Source: Rhynchopus sp. YZ270_cl-10
Taxonomy: Eukaryota > Euglenozoa > Diplonemea > Diplonemida > Diplonemidae
Assembly (NCBI GenBank): GCA_964035575.1
Contig: OZ037910.1
Coordinates: 1,178,001-1,242,000 of the forward strand
Direction: 5' to 3'
Length of the DNA: 64,000 nt
A program made the position numbers and the translations under genes. Of this stretch, positions 1 through 10,541 are shown piece after piece. The first letter of the stretch is position 1, and each line of letters starts with the position of its first letter. The notes beneath the pieces were generated by a model, which did not search any database, was not told the DNA's origin, and saw only the letters and a list, made by a program, of their open reading frames with translations.

Positions 1-498
1 TTTAAGAAAGGGCATTTTTTTCTTTTTTGCATCAAACTTCGGTAAAAATAAAATTGGTTGTTTTTGTCGTGTTGTGTTTGGTGTTTTGTTAATGTCCTTT
101 TTTTGTTACTCTTTTGTGTATAAGGGATGCAGTAGTCTTGGATGTTCGACAAAGTTCCCCATTCTTTTTGTTCTTTTTTCACGTAGTGTGGCAAAGTCGT
201 AGTCCACCCACACAAACCTCCCAACCTGTTCGGTGTTCGCAAGGCCTTCACAACAGACAGACACGCTCATCTTACCCCTAATTATCCACAAAGAAACCAT
301 TGAAATATATGGCTGTGAAGCGCCCGCTGCGGACACTATCCTTTGTTCTCTTTTACTTGTTTGTTCAAAAAAAAAAAAAAAAAAGAAAAGACACAACCTC
401 GCCCCCTTTTTCATCAATTCCCCCCTCCCCCCCTTCACACAGAAACCTATTTTTCACCCCCGTTCATCTGATAAGTGGAAGCGGGAGTAGCACACATA
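1..498. other. intergenic, no gene seen
   Basis: AT-rich sequence with T runs and an A run near 366-384. The open frames here are short and driven by homopolymers, and I see no protein family or RNA gene. Confidence 0.6.
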
Positions 499-612
499 TC
501 AGATCTAAACCACGAAATGGACGTAGCACTCCCCCGGTACAGCCGGTCATACCAAAGGCATACTGTTCACGAGAGAGGGGCTTTGTATTTTCAAAGCCAA
601 CTTTTTTTTGTT
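499..612 (+). repeat. dispersed short repeat S1, copy 1
   Basis: This shares an ordered set of words with 26857-26915 and 61496-61606: AACCACGAAATGG, then CCCCCGGTACA, then ACCAAAGG.ACACTGTTCA, then GGGCTTTGTATTTCAA, ending in a T run. The unit is about 110 bp. It looks like a short interspersed repeat. I see no convincing tRNA-type A and B boxes, so its origin is unknown. Confidence 0.6.
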
Positions 613-1263
613 CCCCCCAGACATCCAAAGTACCCTTTTGTTTTTAAAGCAAATTTGGTTTACTTCACTGTGGCTAGGGGTATGGGGATAGGTTCGCTGG
701 GATAGCATATTTGGGGATAGCATATGCCATCCCCCAGGGGATAGCATAACCTATCCCCGGGGATAGGTTATGCTATCCCCGGGGATAGGTTATGCTATCC
801 CCCTGGGATAGGTTATTTCAGGATAACCTATCCCCCTGGGATAGCATTTGACTGTACTTTACTAAGGATCTGCGTGCTGGGGACACAAAAATTTAGTATC
901 CCCACCCAGGTGCCCATTTGTCACCTTCCCACCCCTTAAAAAAATACAAAATAATGGGGGGATTCGGGTGCCCAAATAATCCTATGCACAAAAAATGAAG
1001 CGGGGGGGGGAAAGGGATAAATAATTTTATTTCCCCCACCCAACAACAATGATAAAGCGTAACGACAACAAATAAAAGCAAATAGGAATTTGTGGTTTTT
1101 GTGAGGCACTCAACGAAGTGTGCCGGCTCTGTGGAGACACGGAGCCACCAGCACTCCCCAGTCTTTTTTCCGGAAGTACCTGGAAAACTCGCGGTTGCGA
1201 CCAGGCAAACGAAAAAATTCAATTACACACCAAATGTGTGCGGGAGAAAATAGAAATGCAAAA

Positions 1264-1414
1264 AATTCCAGCTTCATCTGTGGGTGCGACGTTCTGCGGG
1301 CCTCCAGACATTAGGTGTTATAATTATTCTTGTTGCCACTCATCACCATCAGAATAACACCACAAAATGTCTGGAAGCCCGCAGAACGTCGCACCCACAG
1401 ATGAAGCTGGAATT
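1264..1414. repeat. 49-bp inverted repeat straddling the start of the element A ORF
   Basis: Positions 1264-1312 are the reverse complement of 1366-1414 with one mismatch. The 53-base spacer itself has a shorter complementary pair (GGTGTTAT and ATAACACC). The ATG of the downstream frame (1367) lies inside the right arm, so a transcript starting upstream would hide this start codon in a hairpin. Confidence 0.85.
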
Positions 1415-1819
1415 CCAAAACAAAAAGACCTCTTCGCAGACTTCTTCAAGCTGTACGTGCTTCCTGCACCCAAACACAGCATCCACGTGACGGACCTCAG
1501 GGAACTGATCCGAAAGGTATTCCCCAAGCACTTCGGCAACCTTTCTGACGTAACGCCAACTGTCACATCCGCGATTAAGTCTGCACACAAGAAGGTCAAG
1601 GATAACTTGACAAAAAATGAGCACGAAGCACTTATGGCAGATGGGAGCGATGCGTGGCTCTACCGGTCCAAGAACGGTGCCCCCTGTGTCCTCTATGGAA
1701 TGGATATTCGCAAGGAGCCAACCAACCACATGAAGACTACCTCCGCATACATCCACATTAGGAAGTCCCAGATGAATTACAAAGATCAAAAAAGGACACT
1801 GAACCGATCAAGAGCCTGA
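1367..1819 (+). CDS. element A ORF1, unknown protein
   Basis: A 150-residue frame inside TIR element A, so probably an element protein and not a host gene. It is mixed alpha-helical, basic in the second half, and has no catalytic triad or zinc ligands I can identify. The stretch from about residue 25 to 80 has the spacing of a small helical DNA-binding fold, but that is a weak impression. Just before its stop there is an A run (near 1786-1792), after which the neighbouring frame continues with protein-like sequence into the next open frame at 1858. The two may therefore be parts of one protein. No family assignment is offered. Confidence 0.4.
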   Translation: MSGSPQNVAPTDEAGIPKQKDLFADFFKLYVLPAPKHSIHVTDLRELIRKVFPKHFGNLSDVTPTVTSAIKSAHKKVKDNLTKNEHEALMADGSDAWLYRSKNGAPCVLYGMDIRKEPTNHMKTTSAYIHIRKSQMNYKDQKRTLNRSRA

Positions 1820-1857
1820 CAGGGAAGCAGGCGCATATTGCCCTGACCAACCTGTGC

Positions 1858-2532
1858 ATGCAGGCAAAAGATGTTCAGCTCCAGATTGCGCTCTGTATGC
1901 AGGCACTCTCGTACTTTAAGTACCAGAATATATCGTGCCACTTTCATGCAAACGGAAGCTGCAAAAAGGAGTTTCTTTTTTCTCTTGTTCTGTACCACGC
2001 ACTCATCTTTTCTCTTGAGTGGGTGGCTGCAGGGGTGACAATGGGGAAGGGATACACATATTTTCACAGCATGTCCCACTGGTTTGATCCAGAGGACGCT
2101 GTGCCTGTCTGGGCATCAGACGAAATGGGGGAGCAAGGGAACAGCACGAGAAAGCTCTCAGCTGGACGGGTTGGGTCGGGGAAACAGTTTGAGAGGGGAC
2201 AACACCGCTTTGAATCGGCGAGGAAAAAAAGTTTCAAAAAAATACCCACTCCTTCGCAAAAAGAAGACGACGTACCGCGCATATTTGCCTACAGTTATTT
2301 AAAAATTTGCAAGCGTTGTTTCACACGCAACAATACGTGGAGAACGAACTTGGATTATCTGGTGCAGCGAGTGAAGAGATGCGGATTCGACGGTCATGTG
2401 ACGACTCAGGAGGGAACTAACGACATTTTGTTCAGTGCTGACTCTAATAACCATCAGTGCTTCAAACTGTGTGTGTGTGGCAAAAGAAAATGGGACATAC
2501 CTTCACGAGCTTCCGAATACATAAGTGAGTGA
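1858..2532 (+). CDS. element A ORF2, unknown protein
   Basis: A 224-residue frame in element A. Protein-like sequence in this frame begins upstream of 1858, close to the end of ORF1. It contains a Cys-rich C-terminal half (residues about 150-215) with the pairs C..C (KICKRC), HQCFKLCVC and neighbouring His, which could bind zinc. The middle is basic and Ser/Gly-rich. I recognise no transposase signature. The right terminal inverted repeat begins about 200 bases after the stop. Confidence 0.35.
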   Translation: MQAKDVQLQIALCMQALSYFKYQNISCHFHANGSCKKEFLFSLVLYHALIFSLEWVAAGVTMGKGYTYFHSMSHWFDPEDAVPVWASDEMGEQGNSTRKLSAGRVGSGKQFERGQHRFESARKKSFKKIPTPSQKEDDVPRIFAYSYLKICKRCFTRNNTWRTNLDYLVQRVKRCGFDGHVTTQEGTNDILFSADSNNHQCFKLCVCGKRKWDIPSRASEYISE

Positions 2533-3071
2533 GGAGTTCCACAAATGGGATGAAAAGGGGGTAGGGGGAGCCTTTTCTCTTTTTCTGTGTTTAACAATGT
2601 AAACCCAAAACGACCCCCTCTTTTGACGATTTTGATTTTACAGCTTTTTAGCTTTTTTCCCTGTGTTACCTTTTGAACTTTTGTGTGATTTTTATTGTGT
2701 GAAATGCTTGTTTTTTTTATCCGCATCCTTTTTTATTTATTTATCCCTTCCCCCCCCGCTTCATTTTTTGTGCATAGGATTATTTGGGCACCCGAATCCC
2801 CCCATTATTTTGTATTTTTTTAAGGGGTGGGAAGGTGACAAATGGGCACCTGGGTGGGGATACTAAATTTTTGTGTCCCCAGCACGCAGATCCTTAGTAA
2901 AGTACAGTCAAATGCTATCCCAGGGGGATAGGTTATCCTGAAATAACCTATCCCAGGGGGATAGCATAACCTATCCCCGGGGATAGGTTATGCTATCCCC
3001 TGGGGGATGGCATATGCTATCCCCAAATATGCTATCCCAGCGAACCTATCCCCATACCCCTAGCCACAGTG

Positions 3072-3637
3072 TTCACTAAGAAAAACTGTGGACACCCCTT
3101 CCATGTCGTCCACCCGTACCGGCACAAACAGTGGCACCGTAGGAAGCAGTTCCCTCGCCCATCCCCGTACTCCATCCTTTTGATCCCAATCATTTTTTTG
3201 GGATCCCTCGCTGAGGGGTCTCCTCCTTGTGGTGCTTTGCAACAGCCCCCGCTTGGGTCTCCTTCGCCACAATCGCTGCCAAGCAGTGCGTCTCTGAACT
3301 CAGTGAGGTGACGGTGGAGATCCGAGTTTTTTTTGTATAGGTTCCTTGTGAAACCACTCGGTGAGCAACCTTTTCCACCTGCCTTCCTCTGTCCCCTTCA
3401 AAGGGAAACAGTGAAGGAAGGGACGTCTCCGTTCCTCATATCCCTGAACGCCGTATCCCTGCACCCCGCGAAATGACTCGACAAGGTTGAGCCCGAATCC
3501 CCAGAAGAAAGTCCAAACAGGACCAGCACCCTTCCCCTTTGGAACAGCAGCTCCGAATCTTTCATCTCCCCCTCCACACGACTACACACTCATCCAGCAA
3601 AAAACAAAACCCCCCCCTCCTCCCATTACTGCATGCC
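3072..3637. other. intergenic, leader region of the next gene
   Basis: No supported gene. A short frame from an ATG near 3101 has coding-like composition but stops after about 26 codons. From about 3540 there are C-rich pyrimidine tracts followed by AG near 3597, a plausible spliced-leader acceptor for the gene at 3638. An ATG-CCA-TGA mini-frame starts at 3633 and overlaps the main ATG. Confidence 0.4.
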
Positions 3638-5041
3638 ATGACACGTACCCGAGAACACTATGTCCCCCCCTCCCAGGCACGTCCCCACCACCGCACCCCC
3701 GAGGCCACAGTGGAGCGCTGTGACAGCCATATCGAACGGCTTCAACAGGCGGTTCTCAGCCCCGGATCCTCCCACGACAGCACAGCCCCGTACTACACTA
3801 CCGTCGCCAGCCCCACCCCAGACGTCGCATCACCTGGCCTAGAAGCGAAGATCTCCACCCTCCAAAGAGAGAAACAACAGCTCGCCGACACGCTCCGCCG
3901 ACAACGCGAACGGCAGCGCCGGGAACTCGCAGACCTCGAGGCTACCGTAGACATCCTCGAAGAAGGAGGCGCATTCCTTGAAAAGGAGTTGATCCGGGTA
4001 GAAAAAGACATTGACACAAAGCAGAAGAATGCGACTGCAAGACAAGAGGCGAATAGCAGGTTGGTCCAGCTTGTAGAAGGGCTGCACCGGAAGCAAAGCA
4101 ACTTAGAGGATGAGGTGCGGAGGTTGATGGCAGGGGGTGGGGGTGGGGGTGGTGGGGGCGGGGCACCTGACAGCGCTGTCGTACGATCTGGCATAGAATG
4201 GACGCGACAAAGCGATGAGCTCCTCCGGCAACACCAACGTGGTCGGGGTGGTGCTGCTGCCCTCCGATCCATGACCCCTGAAGCAGCCTTCACTGGAGGC
4301 CCTCCCAGTCCAGCCCGGCTCCTAGACCGACTCAGCCAACCCCTTCCGGCACTATCTCATAAGGTGCGTCAACACAAAATGTACCTAATGGAGCAGATCG
4401 GGAAGGAACACGAATCTGAGGACGATGCAGCAAGCCTCTCGACGCGTCCACCAGACATCGACGGCGACGACGAGACGAACGAAGACCTCACCCACCCTGC
4501 GGAATATGAGGTGCCTTCACCTCATAGCGTCCCGGGGCTTAGCCTCCCGGGAACGCCCTATGGGCACGCACAGCCGTTCTCCACGACATTTACCCCACAG
4601 AGCGAGCCTTACCACGGGGCACCCCCTATGGGGTACCCTATGGGTGGTGGTGGTAGTGGTGGTGGCTTTTCAGAGCTGCCCGTCGCAACACAGCCTAGTG
4701 TAGGTGTTGGTGTTGGTGGTGGTATCGGTGGCTACCCGGTCCCCATGAAGGAGCCATTGTCTGCACCATTCGGTCTCTCGTCTCTGTCACCGCAGGTACC
4801 GCTTGCTTCCCCAACACCAGTGAGGGTGGTCGCGCGTGGGATAGGTGGAGGGGTAGAAGGAGGGGGGGCGTATAGTGACGGAGGTGGAGGCAGCGTGCCA
4901 CGCAAGGTGACCCTCCCGCAGCCCCCGCAGCAAAGTGTGCAGCAGATGATGCGGCAGGCGATGGTGCAGGCGCGTACCACCTCCCCAACCCGTCCGCAAC
5001 GGCCAGGGGTGAGCCCGACCAGACCTAAGAAGATTTCTTGA
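3638..5041 (+). CDS. coiled-coil protein with disordered Gly/Pro-rich C-terminus
   Basis: A 467-residue protein with no family I recognise. Residues about 70-165 form a strong coiled coil rich in Arg, Glu, Leu and Lys, then a run of about ten Gly. The second half is Pro/Gly/Ser-rich and likely disordered, ending in a basic tail with TSPTRP and VSPTRP repeats that resemble proline-directed phosphorylation sites. The frame is open back to 3539, but ATG 3638 is chosen because it follows the pyrimidine tract and AG near 3597 and because the upstream residues look like leader sequence. A cytoskeletal or scaffold role is possible but not shown. Confidence 0.75.
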   Translation: MTRTREHYVPPSQARPHHRTPEATVERCDSHIERLQQAVLSPGSSHDSTAPYYTTVASPTPDVASPGLEAKISTLQREKQQLADTLRRQRERQRRELADLEATVDILEEGGAFLEKELIRVEKDIDTKQKNATARQEANSRLVQLVEGLHRKQSNLEDEVRRLMAGGGGGGGGGGAPDSAVVRSGIEWTRQSDELLRQHQRGRGGAAALRSMTPEAAFTGGPPSPARLLDRLSQPLPALSHKVRQHKMYLMEQIGKEHESEDDAASLSTRPPDIDGDDETNEDLTHPAEYEVPSPHSVPGLSLPGTPYGHAQPFSTTFTPQSEPYHGAPPMGYPMGGGGSGGGFSELPVATQPSVGVGVGGGIGGYPVPMKEPLSAPFGLSSLSPQVPLASPTPVRVVARGIGGGVEGGGAYSDGGGGSVPRKVTLPQPPQQSVQQMMRQAMVQARTTSPTRPQRPGVSPTRPKKIS

Positions 5042-5322
5042 AACTTGCCCCCCTCTTTTTCTGAGTTTTTTTCTGCTGCAAACCCGTATGTTTGCTGTTC
5101 TGGTAGCCCCTCTACAGAGTGTCGGGTGCTGCCTGCGTCCCAGAGGGTCCCAGAGAGCGTTTTGACACAAAAACTTCACTTTCTTTGATAACAATCCTAT
5201 AAGACAACCACGCATCTTAGGTTCCATCTTATAAACCTTTTCTCCCCTCCTTTTTTTGTGTACTTAGAACAGAATAAAAACAACGATTTCTTTCTCCAAA
5301 CCTTGCAACCTCTCTCCCCCCC
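5042..5322. other. intergenic
   Basis: Downstream region of the coiled-coil gene. It contains a TTAGGTTCCATCTTATAAAC stretch related to the dispersed repeat S3, then pyrimidine-rich sequence ending in poly-C at the border of the next element. No gene seen. Confidence 0.5.
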
Positions 5323-5874
5323 CCTAGGCATACACTCGATGCGAGTCGCATTATCGCATTATCGCACAACTCTGGTCTGGCGAAAAATTATCGCACAATT
5401 ATCGCACATTATCGCTCATTATCGCACATTATCGCACCATTATCGCACATTATCGCACTATTATCGCACGTTCTCGCACGGTTCTCCGTGGTCAAGTACG
5501 TGGAAAATACACTTCCCTCAACGCTTTTTTTTATGTTTTCGGGTCATTTTTAACTGTAAGGGAGACTCCCGAGAAGAAAACCTGTAATTTTCAACAAAAC
5601 ACGACGCCCATATACCCACAGCAACACAGTACACAGTACACAGCGGTTAGAGGGGTTGGGGTGTTGGGGGATACGGGAAAATGGGGTTACTTCATCTATT
5701 TTGCGACAGAAACTTCCCCTGGACACTACATGTCCCCAAAAACGAAACACAGGCCAGGCCTTCCCTTGTACCAAAATCCTCTACGTGTGCGATAATGATT
5801 ATCGCATGCGATAATGGTGTGCGATAATGCGATAATGATTATCGCATGCGACTCGCATCGAGTGTATGCCTAGG
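5323..5874. mobile_element. TIR element E1, 552 bp, TTATCGCAC repeats
   Basis: Inverted ends of about 30 bp start CCTAGGCATACACTCGATGC and end with its complement. Both subterminal regions are packed with ATTATCGCAC-like words, direct on the left and inverted on the right. The centre has no open frame of note. A diverged inverted relative lies at 49690-49840. No direct target duplication is visible because the borders are CCTAGG inside poly-C. Confidence 0.8.
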
Positions 5875-7061
5875 GGATATCAAAGGCCTATTTAAAAGTG
5901 TCACATTTGACGTTTTTCAAAATAAGTGAAAACCGCCTATCAGAAAGTGCCAAAACCGCCTCCAACCACCCCACACCCCCCAGAAAACCTGTTCTTGCCC
6001 CGAAACTACCCATAGGGAGGTTTTCTGGGCCGTAAAATGCAATTCTAAAAAAGTGGTCACACTTCTGTACCTGGGCACACCTCCCCATAGGGGGTGTGAC
6101 TCCCTATAGTATTAAAAAATGTTTTCCTGGCATGTTTTTGAGGTGTTTGGGTGGGTTTCTGGTGGAAATTTGGAACTATCTGGGCTCCCGAGTGCTTTTT
6201 CGGGGGTTTTCACCCATTTTTTGGCCCACATATTGGTCCAGACGGGACAAACGGTGTCTTGCGATTAGTATAGGACTATCATAGGACGTTTTTTACCACA
6301 AAAACACCAAAAAACGGTCAAAAAAAGTACCGAAAGTGTCCAAAACAGGTCGGAATAGACTCACAGGACATTTTTGGGGCAGGTTTGTGCCTAAGCAGCT
6401 GTCATGACGTCGAAATTTTGCTGTTTTTTTTTGAATTTTCCCTCAAAAATGGCTATTTTACCCAACATGGCCAAAACCGTCAAAAAGCCACTTTTTCACT
6501 ATTTTTTTTGCATTTTATCATATTCTGAGTCGCCCTTATCATGGGTTTTCGGGTCACAGTGCGTTTCTGACCCATTTCTGGGGGGTTTTCCGACCGGAAG
6601 TGGCCTGGAAATGACCAAAAATGCCGTAAGAGGTTATTACGACAATGGTTCCCACCTATATACAGTGGAGTCGCACCCCCTAACTCCCCCCTTCTCCTCA
6701 ACCTCTCTACGGCCATGCAGGATGCTGCCCAGGGGCTTTCTGCACAGTTCTCCCCCGAAGAACACCAGCACAAGCGTCGCGTGTGCCTCAGCCTGCTTTC
6801 CAACCCTCTCCGACCGTGGCGTTGTCAAACTTTATTTTCTAGTATTCTGAAGGGGGTTCTGTGGGGGTGCCCAGGTACAGAAGTGTGACCACTTTTTTAG
6901 AATTGCATTTCACGGCCCAGAAAACCTCCCTATGGGTAGTTTCGGGGCAAGAACAGGTTTTCTGGGGGGTGTGGGGTGGTTGGAGGCGGTTTTGGCACTT
7001 TCTGATAGGCGGTTTTCACTAATTTGAAAAACGTCAAATGTGACACCCCTTTGATATCCCC
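5873..7061. mobile_element. TIR module C, 1.2 kb
   Basis: Arms of roughly 200 bp (5873-6085 and 6865-7061) are inverted copies that begin GGGGATATCAAAGG. The centre shares diverged sequence with D1 (CACCAAAAAA, CGGTCAAAAAAAGT, then a GGAGTCG.ACCCCCTA end word). It is directly joined to E1 on the left and, through poly-C, to E2 on the right. It has no coding capacity and is probably a non-autonomous element. Confidence 0.7.
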
Positions 7062-7591
7062 TACCCCCCCCCCTAGGCATACCTAGAAAGCGAATATGAT
7101 ATTCGGCCTATATTCGGATCCAAAATTCTTGGGCCATATTCGGCCTATATTCGGATCCGAATATCGTATTCGGATCCGAATATAGGCCGAATATGCATAT
7201 TCGGCCTATATTCGGATCCGAATATAGGCCGAATATGCATATTCGCCCTATATTCGGATCCGAATACACAGAATCTAGACTGCAGAAAGGGTGTGAGTGA
7301 GTTTGGATGGGGGTGGGTGGGGACATGAGGTAGCGAAACGCGTGTATTGGGGGGTGGGTGTGGGGGTCTTTTGATGATCGGTGTCTTTGCAAAAACAAGA
7401 GAAGTTGAAAGCACAAAAAGCACTGTTGATGGAAAAGAGGCAATACAGAAAGTATCAAGGCTGTCCTTACAGACGCATGCCAAAGCGTCCGCCACGTGGG
7501 TGTGGACTTAAGATTGAAGTAGTAGTAGGAGTAGTGCAAACAAAGAGGGGTTTTTTTTTGTTTTTTTTTTTTTGTTTGCTCATGAAAAAGC

Positions 7592-7638
7592 AGCTCGAGA
7601 TGATACCAGCATTTAGAACACTGGTATCATCTCGAGCT
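7592..7638. repeat. 18-bp hairpin at the transposase stop codon
   Basis: 7592-7609 is the exact reverse complement of 7621-7638, with an 11-base spacer. On the minus strand it spans the last codons and the stop of the transposase, so the mRNA could fold exactly at the end of the coding region. Confidence 0.85.
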
Positions 7639-10123
7639 CCTCGGCGAGAGGCTCACAGTCGGAATCTGACGATTCCGACTGCTCCACCGCCTCGCCGAGG
7701 AGCCCCTTCTTGTCCTGAAGCAATCCAAGGAGCTTGCCGTTCTTCCGCAGCATCAGCTTCTCAATAAACTTTTCCTTAGATAAATTCGAGGAGCGTTTAT
7801 TTTTCATTGCACTTAAGGAAGAAAATAATCCATCAACTGAGGTTACGCTGATCGGGGTTGAAAGCCATCCATGGACGTGTGGCGCTAAATTCGGGAAGCG
7901 TAACCCTCCACTGCCTCTTGGACTCCAGAACTCGAACAGGTCAGTAACATCCTGAAACAAAAGGGCTTCGGCGTTGAGGTACAGGATGAATTCGTTCCAC
8001 ACGGTCGGTTCGCGCAAAGCATAGAAAATAGCACCCCATTTCTGCATCTCTGCGTCCTGACACTGTGGCTCCCCTGTCGGCAGGTCATCATCATCATAGT
8101 CCCCGGAGAGGATGACATTGCAGTCAAAGAATATTAACTTCTCAAACCGGTCTCTCGACTTGTACTCGGCCCATGCTGCTGATAAACACTCGCGCATATT
8201 CGCAGAGTAGTCGCTGTTGGTGAGTACCCTCTGAATCTCTGGAAACCACCAGCTCGCTGCAATTTTGGTGCCGGGATTTTGCACCTTTCTGAGGAATGGA
8301 AGAAGAGGTTCGATATCGTTTGCAAATGCCGACACTTCGCGTACATGATCCTGCCACCTGTCCGTTTTGACAAGTTCAACGAGGGAGAGGAGAGACTGGT
8401 TCTTTTTCTTTCTCCCCATTTCACTATCGAGGAAAGATACCAGGGGTTGATGTCTGTCTCTAATGTGTATAGCAAGGTCGGCCATGGCTAACCACCGGGT
8501 GTCGCTGGTGAGTGATGGTGTCTTCGGCGATGCCGTATCAACATTCTCAACGTCAACATCGATCGTTTCGCTCAACACCTCCTTTGCTTTGGCCAGAAGC
8601 TCTTCAATATCATCTATTTTCGGCCCCGGAAGCAAACGTTGCATGCCCCTGACACTTTTTTTCTCCACAGCGACTTTCAAACGAATCCTGGTGTCTTGTG
8701 TGTCCGCCGCCGACTCACGCGCGTTGCTGACAGAAGATTCCTGGAAATTGAGCCAGCGCACTCGTCGGCTTTTACAAGAGAAAAGCTGACTAAACGCTGT
8801 ACAAAAAACATATGACAGCTGGTAGTTAATTTTTACGTGTGCTTTCAGTGCCGAATTTGTCACGTGGCCAAAACACCAACTGGCTTCCTCGTCAGACAAC
8901 CCTACCACATTTATCGATCCATAATCAGCAACCACGGGAGAATGCGCGATATTAAATTTTTTTCGAGCTGTGTTGATAGCATCCTTCACATCTCGACCAC
9001 AGTGGACTTCTCCAGTATCTTTTACGTCCATATGAATGAGGAGGGCTTGGCCTGCAACGAACGCTACAATGCACAATGTCGAAAAACCCAGGTGTCTCTG
9101 TCCTGCAATAAAAATTTTGGGATAGTGGTCATTTGTTTATTAGCATACCCGATCCATCTATCCCGAGAGGGATTGGTTTCCCTTCAACCAACTTCAGTAG
9201 CACACCCTCGATCTCCTTCACGAACTTCGTGGAGCGGCCCAGGACCGTTTTCCCGGTTGGGAAGTCCTCTCCGAAGAGGGGACGCACTGGCAGCGACATA
9301 ATGTCGGCTTGGCGTTCTGTGAGTCCGCAGACCAGCACAGCCAATGCCCATGTTGTGACAAACGCCGCCAACCCCATCACCGGCGTCAACACCTGCTGCC
9401 GCTTCTCCTTCGTGTCACCAACTGGAGCTGCAGCCTTCTTCTTCTTCTTCTTCTCCCTACGCTCATTATTTTTGTGGCGGTCGCTTTGGACGTGTACCTT
9501 GGCGGTACTACTTTCACCGTGTTGCACCACTCCACGGCAATGTACACAAAAAAGAACTGTGTCGTCTCCCTTTCGCCCTGTTTTCTTCGCTGCTGCCTTT
9601 TCCTCGAAGGGGAGCTCATCAACCTCCATTACCTGAGATTTTTTTGTTATTTGTTACATTTTTTTTATTTTTTATTACTTTGTATTCACCCTAGTCACTT
9701 TAGCGCCGCCGTAGCAGTGTGGCCCCTCATTTTGTTCTATACTGACCGGTTTTTTAATACATTTTTAGCGATACATACTTCATAACACTCTGCAATTGAT
9801 CGGTCGTACTTCTCCAGCGCGGTTAAACGACCCTGCGCGGTTACCGACGATCCCGCCTTCGCCTCCGCCGACACCTCCTTCAGCTTCTTCCGAGACTCTA
9901 TGGTCTCTTTGCGCTTCTCCGCCGGGGTCTTCTCTATCGCGCCGCCTTTCTTGGCTGGTGGCTTGCTTGCAGTCTTTGTAGAAGGCTTATTCGTTGCCTT
10001 CTTCGCTGATTTTTTCACTCTTTTCTTTGTTTGTGCCCTGGTGGAAGAGGAATCGCTCGCGTCCGTGTTGCTCGAGACAATGGTCGTCTCGTCGACCTTC
10101 CTCTTTCTGCTTTTTGGGCCCAT
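7613..10123 (-). CDS. hAT-family transposase, three exons
   Basis: Exons by splice signals: 10123-9779, 9632-9149 and 9102-7613, with introns 9778-9633 (GTATGT...CTCAG) and 9148-9103 (GTATGC...TTGCAG), both restoring frame, giving about 772 residues. Exon 1 is Lys-rich with a KSRKRK nuclear-type signal. Exon 2 has a zinc finger, CVHC followed by HVQSDRH, of BED/U1 type. The exon 2-3 joint reads GIDGSG-QRHLGF, matching the first catalytic Asp region of hAT enzymes; VVADYGS gives the second Asp and CFGHVTN the family's C..H motif. The C-terminus (LAPHVHGWLSTPISVTSVDG, then LFSSL and NKRSSNL) is the hATC dimerisation domain, with Asp where SER-FS usually has Glu. I see no disruption in the joined exons. 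Confidence 0.85.
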
Positions 10124-10541
10124 TGATGATATTTTTTTTAGCGTTTAAACTGATAAATTCCTGTTGATAGTGTAGGGGTGCACCGAAAAGAATTCACCGA
10201 AGCACGTCATATATTGTGCAAACCTAAACGCGATAATTTTCGGCGAAAATTCATGGAAAGCCCGCGGGGCTTCGAAATACAAAAGTGACTTTCTTTCTTC
10301 TTTTTTTTTGGACTTTTTTTTCTCTTTTTTTCCCCTTCCCCCCCATTTTTGGATTTTCCGAGCCAATTGCGGAACGTGGTGGGGTCTATTTCAAAAATAT
10401 GATACATTCCTGTTGGTGATACGTGTATTCGGGTCATATTCGGCCTATATTCGCCTATATTCGGATCCGAATATAGGGCGAATACGCATATTCGGATCCG
10501 AATATAGGCCGAATATCATATTCGCTTTCTAGGTATGCCTA

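Larger units (their letters stand above)
666..3071. mobile_element. TIR element A, 2.4 kb, about 350-bp inverted ends
   Basis: The ends are long near-perfect inverted repeats, roughly 666-1025 and 2735-3071, beginning CACTGTGGCTAGGGG and ending with its complement. Inside each arm are further palindromes built from GGATAGG and CCTATCC. A CACTG terminus with a 2-bp TT duplication (664-665 and 3072-3073) would fit CACTA/EnSpm-like elements; TTCAC at 664-668 and 3072-3076 is an alternative 5-bp duplication. Between the arms are two + strand open frames (1367-1819, 1858-2532) that match no transposase I recognise. The class is therefore unresolved. Confidence 0.8.

Noticed and set aside
3060-3311. 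Small frames on both strands after element A
   Set aside because: Short, overlapping each other, and without motifs or support for a start.
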